This document shows positions 12,295 to 23,500 of a stretch of DNA of 64,000 bases, in pieces. Source of the DNA: Homarus americanus (Eukaryota > Arthropoda > Malacostraca > Decapoda > Nephropidae). Made by a program: the position numbers and the translations under genes. Under the pieces are notes generated by a model. The model saw only the letters and a program-made list of their open reading frames with translations, was not told the origin of the DNA and searched no databases. Location of the stretch: positions 4,122,947 through 4,186,946 of the forward strand of contig NW_024737068.1 of the NCBI RefSeq assembly GCF_018991925.1, read 5' to 3'. Numbering within the stretch: the first letter of the stretch is position 1; every line of letters starts with the position of its first letter.

Positions 12295-13400
12295 ATTTTA
12301 TTTATGATGGAAAACGATGCAAGTCTATACGACTTGGCGCACCCTAATTTTCCATGCAAGTCTACGGGCTTGGCGCACCCTCATTCACTGTACGCTGTCA
12401 CGAGCGTTCAAACTTTCACAAGGGCACAAAGGGCCCGCGATCACTTGTGAACACTATATGTATACACATAATGGTAAACAGTAATTAGTTATATTAGGGT
12501 CGTAAACCAAGAAAAATGTTTATAGTTTTTCCTCTGAGGATCATCTACATATTTTGGTATTTCTGTTGAAGTATGGTGATATTATGTATACATTATTTCA
12601 ACAGGAAAGGTTTATTTTCATATTTGTACAGAGTAGGTCTATCAGTCATAAGCTGGTCTCCCACGAGGGCCAGTGGGGGCCAGTCGCATGTGTTAATACA
12701 GAACACACAAGTATCTATAGAAAACCTGCCTTATTCGGTAGATGCACACTAGATAACACCTTTCTCACGTCCGAGCTAAGTGGGAATCTTATATGGGTCG
12801 AGGTGGTGAGAGGTTGTGTTGCCAGGTGACAGTTATATACGGGACTGTAGCTGTGTGACATGGTTGAAGTTGCCAGTCAGTGTAGGCTAGTCACTTCCAG
12901 TCACCACCTTACTTGATTGTAACTTTGCAGATACTGTATCACCTACAACGTGAGGTTCAGTGTAGGTGGTGACCGAGCGATGTTATAGCACCATGACATT
13001 TGTATAACAAACACCCCTATAAGGATTTACACTTATTCGTCCGTGTAACTTACTATACTTAGTGTAGTCCTTTCGTAATACCAGACTTGACAACCTCATT
13101 CCGAAGAGGGTAGGAAGGTCTTAACGACATAAGTATTTTGTCTCACCTGCGCCCACAGTGGCACCGAGAGACAGATGCTCATAGCCTATCATTCTGAGAA
13201 CATCTTTCACCACTCTTTTACGTGAGCTCTTAGCTACAGTTCTCTATATCATAAGTTGTTACACAAAGTAAAGACAAATCATTCAACTGTTTCAAGAAAC
13301 CTTTCTGTCACCTACAATGTCTCCAAAAGAACAAGTGATCAAATACCAGTAACCACTATTACTAAGGCTACAAACTCGCATGAACATTCTGACTATAACT
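12295..13400. other. No gene seen
   Basis: A doubled GCAAGTCTACGGGCTTGGCG unit lies at 12318-12380. A 40-codon minus-strand frame near 13150-13240 (VVKDVLRMIGYEHLSLGA) has a donor, but there is no support beyond that. Confidence 0.5.
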
Positions 13401-13407
13401 CACAAAG

Positions 13408-13560
13408 GTATGGGCAGTCCTTGGTTATACAGTCTGGCTACACAGAGATGTGGAAGGCCTCTGATTACACAGAGACGTATGCAGCCCCTGGTTACCAAGA
13501 GGCGTGTGTGACCCTTGGTTGCACAGATACGTGGGCAGCCCTTAGTTACATACAGGCGAG
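13408..13560. repeat. About 30-bp tandem repeat overlapping the heparanase 3' end
   Basis: About five units of GGTTACACAGAGACGTGGGC plus AGCCCTT. The last unit runs into the stop codon and terminal codons of the last exon. Confidence 0.75.
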
Positions 13561-13694
13561 GGCGTGGGCGTGAGGCAGCACCCAGAAGCCGAGGGAGGTG
13601 GGCGGGAGGTGGAGGAGGCCGGGAGGTAGAGGTAGTGGAGTCAGCTCGGAGAATTTCCCGTCTGGTGTCACTTGTAGTGAACAGTTCAGCACCT
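13546..13694 (-). CDS. HPSE: Heparanase last exon
   Basis: It reads VLNCSLQVTPDGKFSELTPL, then LHLPPTSLGFWVLPHAHALA and CM, with TAA at 13546-13548. It matches VQLNGLTLK and LPAFSYSFFVIRNAKVAACI. The acceptor CCTCACAG supplies two bases, while the previous exon leaves a two-base remainder, so the join is out by one. The frame expected from the splice sites is also open, to about 13400. An indel, a missed micro-exon or a real frame change could explain this. Confidence 0.7.
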
Positions 13695-16600
13695 CTGTGA
13701 GGCCAGCTCACTTGCCAGCCTGGCAAGAAAGGAGATGGTGGGGCAGTCGCTCTGATGCAAAACCCAAGAGCTCTCTTACGGTGGATGGTATCAGGACTAG
13801 AACCTGCGAGGGTGATAGATGACTTCGAAACAGCACCAACCAGACAGAACTTAGACACCACGAGCATGTGTTGTTTACACAGACCACATTTGCTCACGAG
13901 ACCAGGCACCTCGTTCAAGTAATTTAAGACACGGGACATCCATTCATGGAAGAGAATCATGACCTGTTGGTACTGCACAGCAGAAATGTTATTGATACGG
14001 CAGTAGTCAATATTGTACGATGTATATTGAAGATGTGTCAGAAGAAATATAAAAATTATGTTACAGAGCGGTTAATGAAGAGAACAGCACATGTATGTGA
14101 ACGTATCAAGAAAACCAACATGCCTTTGTTCAGTCGACCACCGTTGAGGGTTCCATTTATTGTAACCCAGACGGTACTATTTTCAAGACTTCACATTGCA
14201 TGTTAAACACGAGATCGGAGACTTGGAATATATCTTCAAGCACGAGAATCATGTATACTAGCCATCCTTGTTTCAGTTGGGGAAACTCCGGCTTAGCTCC
14301 AAAGCTAATCTCACAGAATGCATGGAAAGGCTCTTTACACCCAGTGGTGATGCCCCAGTGGTTGATGTTATCACACTGGACGGTGAAAACTGGTAAAAGT
14401 TTTTGCGACTGGATGACAAGACTGAACTCTTCGAGATTTTGGTACATCAGGTAAACTTTCTGCATGTTTGGTAAATTGTTGCACTATTGATATTTCATAA
14501 CCACAGACTATTATGAAGATCTATTTATGAGTGTTTTGTTTTTTATTATAACAACACGTACAAGACTATTTTTCTACGGAGAAGGAAGTGTACACAACGT
14601 GTGGACAGAACGTGCATCGCACACGCAGTCATCAGGATATCTTCTCATCTCTAGCACCGTGTATTCATGAAGAGGCCGACACAAGGCTGATCCTGTATGT
14701 ACTAAATACAACTATACTAGAGGCTATCGCAGAATTAAGTTGAGGAATGTGGACCAAATGGAGTTTTTCTCGTCGTGTCTAACACTGCGTTGTTTGAGAA
14801 CACTGAACTCTGGATAACATTTGGTACAAGAAAGCACCTGAGATACCGGGATACATTCCAGCTCATGATATTGCCAAAGCATTGGGTGTAGAGAAGCCAA
14901 CAGCTCTTTCCGTGTGTCATTCCTTTATTGGATGTGACACTGTATCTTCGTTCGCAGGCAGAGGTAAGAAAACTCCTTTCGATATTTAGAAGACATTTGA
15001 TGAGGTCACTCCAGTCTTCTCCAGTCTCTGAAGTTCCGGCAAGCTTCATCGAAAATATAATGACCGTACTGGAGACCTATAATGTGCTGCTGTATGGCAG
15101 AACCAGCTATGGGACTGTTGTGGAATCAGCCAGAAAACATATACAGTATTTAGCACTAAAGGCAGATCCACCGACGCCATGCCACTAACTGGAGACACAA
15201 AACGATCACCTACTGGGTCAAGAAGAGGACTTACCTGGACTGTAGGACCCCATCTGAAGGAAGCAGGAGGTACTGGAGTATAGGGGAGTGAGCCAGGTGG
15301 TGTGTGAGGGCCACCTGCGAAGATTCGTTAGCAAGGTTCATTCCGTATATCACCACGCCACCTGCAACACCGAGAGCAGGGTGACGAAGGGTGAAAGAGA
15401 ATGAGGTAGTGAAGATGACGGAGGGCGAAGGAGGGTGACTGAGGGTAAATAAGCGTGACGGACGATACAGGAGGGTGAGTGTTGGTTAAGGATGATGAGG
15501 CAGTGTGAGGGAGGGTAAAGCAGGGTGAGCCAGGGTGTGGGATTGTAGGGATGTATGTCAAATCTAAGGTAAAGTCTTTGAGAGGGATTAAATGATAAAT
15601 TAAATCACATGAACATCAGCACCCAGTTTGATACCTTAAAATTAAACACCCTAAGGCTAACCTAACCCCCAGCTTATTTCACCGCAATTAGCTAACTTAG
15701 CTTCACCTAAACTAACTCCAAGCTTTTTTCATCTAAAGATTTAACACCCTGACGCTTACCTAACCTATCCCCCCGGAAGCGTTAGAGTATAAAAACATCA
15801 GGTGACATAGGTTGGCGGGGAGCGAGGGAGAAGCTAATCTTAGAGTGATCTAATTAATGCTTAGTTGAGGATTAGGTTGAATGTTAGGGTGAATGTTTAA
15901 TTGAAAAGCGATATTGTGAGATTAAAATAATGAGATAAATTATAAATCACACTTACACACACACACACACACACATGTCTGATTAATACTAAATAAACTA
16001 TGACCAAAATCTCCATTATATCCACTGTATGTCGTATATAATTAATTGTCACACGTATTTACCCATTAACGCATGTCTCAGCTCGGCTTTCTTAGACGCC
16101 AAATTGACACATTACATCAACACCTCCACGGAAGCTCACCACCACTTATTCCCTGACTGAGTCCGTCAGATTACACGACTCGCTATCTTTCTAGGGAGAG
16201 GGAAACTGTCATCCTTCTAGCATAAGATTAAATCTTATAAGATTCGAATCTAGTGTGAAATGTGTTGTTAACTTGACTTACTCGTTTGGACAATTTGCGT
16301 CAGAGTATGTCCGTTCCGGCCTTGGTGTGAGCGCACCCTTACTACCCAACTAAGCTGCAACACCTGGAGCAGACCAACATCAGTCAGTGGTGTGGTAAGT
16401 TTAAGGAACTATGTGGACTAAACAATAAGACAACCCCTCCCCTTCCTTAGCCATCTCACTAATGGTGACCAGAAGTGGCAACTGGTTGTTTGGTCCAATG
16501 TTTACATCGTTTACATTTCACAGTTGCCACTTCTGGTTAGTTACCCAGCCAACTCAGACTGTCAACATGGCTGCTATCATGCTCAGTTTTGGTCACAGGG

Positions 16601-17498
16601 TGGGGCCGTTTTGGTTCGAGTGGGGCCATTCTGGTTTGGGTCGTTTTCAATTGGGGCCGTTTTGTCTCGAAACCATATTGCAGTGTCATAGATCCTCAAC
16701 AATTTGGCAATATGAAACTTCCTCTCTCACCCACTGTCTTGTCAGCTTTTTCGACTACATATACCGCCATTTGGAATAACTAAAGACGTCTGTGTCTGTC
16801 TCCTTCATTCTACCTAGTCAACCACAATTTAATCATCATCAAAGCTATCGACCTCGGGTTCATGAAAAGTCATATACCATGGCTTACAGACTTCCTTTGT
16901 GACCGATGGTAAGCCGTAAGCTACCGAGGGGCTGTCTCCGCCTTTCAGCCACTCACCTGTGGCGTCCTCCAAGATGGGACCGCTTTGTGTTTTATCCTTA
17001 TCAATGATGCGCTGAGAGAAACTCCCGCTCGCTGGAAATATGTCGACGACTCCACCATTGGGATCAGTGTAAACAACTCGGCTCCCGACTACAGCGCCCT
17101 CCAGAATATTTTGAAGTGTCCAAAATTGAGCCACCAACAACCAAGACCATGGTTTTGCACATCAACCTCTCCTCTGACCACGTCCCACCTCCCTCAATTA
17201 CATGGACCCAAACATACTCCAGGTTGTGGACTCCACCAAGCTCCTCGGCGCCACTATAGATAAACTAAATTTGAAAACACACGTCACTAGTTTGCGTCTC
17301 CACTCCCTGCCGATCTTACTTTTTCACTGTTCTTATGTTGAAATTTCCTGTTGAATGACATCCCGCCCTTGTTGTTATATCATGTTTGTATCACTTATGT
17401 TACTTGTATGTTATTTGTCAATCAGGTGACCCATTCCCATCTCTGTTGACTGTATATTTTCAACCATTGGACGACCATGTTCTTTCAATAAACCGTTA

Positions 17499-17545
<47 letters not shown>

Positions 17546-20500
17546 ACAACCTACATGTAAACTACCCATTCACAGCCACACGTCATTTACACCCATTCAC
17601 ACCCACACGTCATTTACACCCATTCACACCCACACGTCATTTACACCCATTCACACCCACACGTCATTTACACCCACACGTAACCTACCTGGCGTATAGT
17701 CGTGGCTATAGTTGTTGTGACAGTGGGCGTAGAGGCGGGTGGTGATAGGTGCTTGGCTAAGACTCACATTGAGGACACGACCCCCTACCAGCCTCTTGTA
17801 CAGCACCGACAGCCAGTAATCCTGCAGGAGAGAAAGACGTGAACTTATTGGAGTTTTGTTTACAGCCCCTGACGTAGCAATAGATTTAGTTTTTGCTATT
17901 GTTGTGACTGAAAGGGATTAATTGATTTAGTAATGGGTTGTCATGATGGATTGATTGGTTTAATGACTGATTGAAAAGGAATTGATTGATATAATAATTG
18001 ATTGGTTTACTAATTGATTGATTTACTAGGTGATTGTGAGGAATTGATTAATTTAATAATTGAGTGGTTTACCAATTGATTGTAAGGAATTGATTGATTT
18101 ACTAATTGACTGTGCAAGGAATTGACTGCTTCTATCTCCTGCCTGGTGCCACATCAATTGGGTCACTGATGTATCTTCCATCTTCCCCTCAGTTTACCTT
18201 TCTGACTCTCTGTCTTCCTGTGTCTCCCTCTCCACCACCCAAACTCTTCTTTATCTCCATCTCTGTACCCCTGTCTCCCTCTCCACCACCCTAACTCTTC
18301 TTTATCTCCATCTCTGTACCCCTGTCTCCCCTTCCACCACCCTAATTCTTCTTTATCTCCATCTCTGTACCCCTGTCTCCCTCTCCACCACCCAAACTCT
18401 TCTTTATCTCCATCTCTGTACCCCTGTCTCCCTCTCCACCACCCAAACTCTTTATCTCCATCTCTGTACCCCTGTCTCCTCTCTCCACCACCCAAACTCT
18501 TCTTTATCTCCATCTCTGTACCCCTGTCTCCCTCTCCACCACCCAAACTCTTCTTTATCTCCATCTCTGTACCCCTGTCTCCCCTTCCACCACCCAAACT
18601 CCCTCTGTCTCTCCCTGTCTCCCTCTCCACCACCCAAACTCTTCTTTATCTCCATCTCTGTACCCCTGTCTCCCTCTCCACCACCCAAACTCTTCTTTAT
18701 CTCCATCTCTGTACCCCTGTCTCCCTCTCCACCACCCAAACTCTTCTTTATCTCCATCTCTGTACCCCTGTCTCCCCTTCCACCACCTAAACTCATCTCT
18801 TTATTTCATCCTTTGTCTGTCTGTTTATCTCTGTGTTTGTCTTTATATCTTCCTGTATCTCATCCTATCCCGCCTCCTCTAAACTTACCGGATTGGGCAC
18901 CAAGTTATTATCAATCATAGCGTAACATCCTTCATAAAGCGTCTGTCTGGCCACCAGATCAACTCCTCCTCTGGCCGCCACCCCGAGCTTATCCAGCCAC
19001 ATGAACCCGGCCACGTAAGCGTTGCTGAGGCCACTAGCACCGCCGCCCCATGCTGATCCCGTTTCAGCTGTCAGGAGAATTCAGATTAGGATTTGTCGGA
19101 TTTTTATTAATAAGAATGCTTGAATTTTGGCCTAAAGTGCTTAGATTAACTATTTGATACCTCCTTGACCCCATGTCAGCTGTCAAGAGAGGTCATCTAA
19201 GTTTAAGAAGGCAATCATGAACTCCCCATGCTCTCCAATTGGGTGCTGTAAAGTTTATGAGCTTCATTTCACAAAGGATCAAAGGGGTTGTTCAATAAAC
19301 TAGCCCCCGCGCTCCGTGGGGCTAAATTTGAATCTGAAGGTCAAGATGTCAGGTATTTTTGGATTTTAGAGAATGAAGTTACTCAATTGACCCCCTTGAT
19401 CCCGTCCCAGCTGTCAAGACAGGTCAAGATGCTAAGAATTGTAGGACATTTTATGACATCACCTGAAGGACAACACCTGTAGGACATAACATGTAGGATA
19501 CCACCTGTAGGACACCACCTGCAGGACATCACCTGTAGGACATAACATGTAGGACACCTGTACCTGGGAGGACAAGACCTGTGGGACACCACCTGCAGGA
19601 CATCACCTGTAGGACATAACATGTAGGATACCACCTGTGGGACATCACCTGAAGGACAACACCTGTAGGACATAACATGTAGGATACCACCTGTAGGACA
19701 CCACCTGCAGGACATCACCTGTAGGACATAACATGTAGGACACCATCTGTAAGATTCTTACTCAGCCAGAGAGGAGCACCGAGCGCCAGCTGGTTCTTGA
19801 CAGTCACCATCTGGGCTACCTGCCACACCAGCTGGTCCAGGACATCAGGGGAGAGGAAGTCCTTCACACCTGCTGTCCTGCCGTCCATGTAGTACCTGGA
19901 GGCGACGGATGAAGGTGAAAGTGTTAGAAAGGGAGATGTACCTTTTATTTATTTATTTATTTATTTATTTTTGAGGGCTGTGAACCATAAACTCACTGAT
20001 GCCACGTCACAGCTGTCAAGTTGGTCCTCGTGTTGCTCAGGAACTCTCTCAGGAAGTCCACGGAGAATGTTCTCAGGCCTGGAAGACAGATGGTTAGGTT
20101 ACCGTAACACAATAACACACACCACCCACAGTTTACTCCTGAATCTGTACACAAACATCACGGGGAAAATAACTCGCTAAAAATACTCCAAAATACATCT
20201 CTACGAGCCAATGTACACCAACCATCACTAAGTTTGTCGGTGTAGCCGCGTCTCTTGGGCCTGGTGACGTCAGGACCTACTATAGGGACAGAGTGGGCGG
20301 GGAGAAAGTAGTGGCTCAACTCGTCCTGTAGTTGATCGTAGTCCTGGGCCGACCTTTGTCCTGTGATGCTGAACCCGAACTTGTGTTTGTAGGCGTTGGG
20401 TTCTGGTTGTGGGTGTAAACGAAGTTGGGTTTGGTTAGGTTACTCATTGTAACCTAACCTTACTTCATACATTTATTATTATTATTTATTACTTAATTGT

Positions 20501-23500
20501 ATTATTATTGGTATTGTTACTTCAATTATTAAAACAAAAAACATAATACAGCACATAATTATAAAAGCAGAAAAGAAAAGAAATAATTTCATAGTCCGCA
20601 TCATTAACTTTACACTTGTATGTGTTTCTCAACAAAGTGGCTTTATTGTAAACCTGCATTATCTCTATATATGTTAATTCAATTTAGACTTGTATGGCCA
20701 TATTACTGAATAAATATCTATATATTTTATCTGTATCCAAATATCTATCTATCTCTACAGTAGTTACCATTCCCCAGTTGCCACAGAATGTGAGCGCCTC
20801 TAGCGGCCGCGTCTCGCATCAGCAGCCTGGCGTTAGAAGGATTCCACCCACCATCTTCGTCCCGGTAGAACTGATTCAGGTCAAACAGTAACCTCATCCC
20901 CACAGTCTCGGCGAAGTCCGTCAGCTTCCTCCAGTCTGTACCTGTCAACACAAGGTTAATTTTCAGGTCTAAATCAACAGGGAATGTTGCATTGAACTAA
21001 CACTCGTGAAGGGTTGGGCAAGAACTGCTCTTTTGAATACTCAGGGTTGGCGGAACAGTTGGAACCGGTTCTTCGAGTAACCATAAGTAACTCAGACTTC
21101 TGATTGGTTACTGATTATTAATTACTTTAGTTCAGAATTTTGATGAAGTATTGGGTATTTATCATTTACAATAAGAAAAATACAATATCATTCATATTCA
21201 CACATTTAAATAAAATTACCATTATAATACTATATATCGACATGTCAACAAAAAAGCGTAAAACAGTGAACTAAAACACACAAAATGGACGTAACTAAGA
21301 CACTTCTAAGCCATTTAAAATCAAAAGTAAACTACCAGAAAATAATTATATCCACTATCCAGGTACAGTTTTGTGCTTGACTGCTGGTGTGCACAGGAAC
21401 TTTCTAGCTAGGTCCTCCAGTTTTGGGAAGAGTGTAGCAAGTCTCCACCAGGCTAGTAGGCCTGCTTCCCTGGTAATAGGTACTTCTTAAATATATCTGC
21501 ATAACTCAATGTGAGGGCCAGTAGATGGTTATTAGCACCTGAGCAATTTTCTCGATCCTTGCATCAAAATTAGTTCAGTGATTTCTTTACTTGTGCTAGA
21601 GTACCTCTTTATCATTTGTTTTTGAAGCTCTTTGCCGAGAGAAAATGTCCGATACATCTGTTGAATATCCTTGTCCTCGTTGGAGTTCGTGCAATCTTGT
21701 AAACATCTGACTATAGGGATTAATCTATGAGAGGTGAACTTCTCAGGGGATATCTCGTAGACTCAAATGGCTCAAGTACAGAAATGATGCTTTTTATCAA
21801 ATCCAGTTCCTCATTGTTCAGACATTGCCCAGATCCAGTTCCTTCTTGGTAGAATCATCTCTGTAGGCAAATTTAAGTTGATAGTCTCGAACAAAGTAGG
21901 TTGCAGTGTTGTAACTTTCTTGCTAGATTTCAAAGCTGTTTCTTGTACACCGTCTTTGAGCTTTGCATACAGTATGCAGCTTGATGCTTGGTATGTAAAT
22001 GATTCATCATGTTTACAAAGCTGACCTGTAACAGTGTCAGGCATACCTATCTGCATGAATTTTTGTTACTACTTTTGGTTGCCATAATATAACCACTGAG
22101 ATGACAAATCCTGAAAAAATTATATGAATGTTGTAAGTAAAAAAAAAGTGAAAAGTACAATAAAAAATCATCAAAATAAACGCAGTATGTGACCAATATC
22201 TTAGTAGATAAAACTAGATAATAAGGAAAGACTACGAGTCTGCAGTTCTCCGGTTAAATCAGTATATAACATAAACAATAATGTGTATGAGAAGTTGAGA
22301 TCGTAACCTAACACGCAGACTAGTGGCGCACCAGGGAAGGGAGGGAGTCACTCAATCGGACACTGCCGGTTTTTCCTTCGTATCGCAGTTGTTGTAGACA
22401 CGTGAAATAATTCTACTCTTGCCAGGAATCGCTTCAGAGTAACAGATTCCAAATTTCGGTAATCGGTTCCGAGGTAGCTTGTCGGAACCGTTGGAACCGG
22501 TTCCAGAATCGATTCTTGCCCACGTGAACCTTTCTTTCTATATAATTATAATGAATTTATACAAGAACATTTCTGTTCGTCCTTCGGCTTGACGATTGTC
22601 AGCTGATACAACAGAATAAGACGTCGCCAGTGTAAACAAAAGACTGGTGCAACACCAGTAATGCCATCAATATAAATAAAAAACTCTGAAACAAAACTAC
22701 AAACATCATGTATAAACAAGACTTTCAGCTGATATGGTACATCTTCTATACAGTATAAGCAAACGACTATCAGCTTATACAACTCACTAAATCAGTATCA
22801 ACAAAGGCCAACCCTTATCTCTTACCACTCATTGTGAAGTTGGTGAACGTTGGTGTGCCGTAGTCAGTCTTACAAGAACATTCAGCAACGTCACGTGGAT
22901 AACGTCTTGGCTGGCTGGTGATGGGGTCCTGGTTTGACTGATTGCTCGGGCTGTTACTGTGGCTGTTGAAGTCTGTGGGGAACAGATTACCCCTGCCCTT
23001 ATTCTCACTGTGTCTGTCGTCTGTGGAAAGTGAGTTAATTTCCTTGTGTGTGAAGTTTTCGTGACGGGTTCTGTGACTGAGGTTAGAGAGACGTGTGTGG
23101 GGAGTACTGCTCGAATGGTGGGTGTGATGTGTGGGAAGAATGCGGTCACTGTGTTTGGTGTCATGTGTATTGTTTTGGGAAGTGTGGTCAGGTTGTGGGG
23201 CTCTCTGTGTTGTGGTATGGAGACTTGATTCTACACTTACGCCTCCACCAGTCACCTCCCTGACTAGTTCCACATTCTGGGGTGCGATGGCCGCGGGAGG
23301 GGGACGTTGAGGGGCTTGCACGGGCCCCAAGTCGTCACGTGAGAAAGAAGAGACGCTGTTGTCTCTTCTATGCGGGGAAAAGTCCTGCAATGTGGGGTCG
23401 TAGGTCAGGAAATTGGCTGCTGACCCTCCCATCCTTAGGATAGCGGGGGCGAGGGCGCGAGTCAGGGTCAACACCAGGGGAGAGCTGCAGCCAGAGGGCA

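Noticed and set aside
13400..13978. 192-codon minus-strand frame as a separate gene
   Set aside because: It overlaps the last heparanase exon in another frame and the tandem repeat beside it; kept only as an alternative C-terminus in the findings.
16829..17140. 103-codon minus-strand frame
   Set aside because: It is the antisense shadow of a LINE RT fragment with a YVDD box on the plus strand.
18163..18796. Glu/Gly/Asp-rich minus-strand frames
   Set aside because: They translate a 51-bp tandem repeat inside a heparanase intron.
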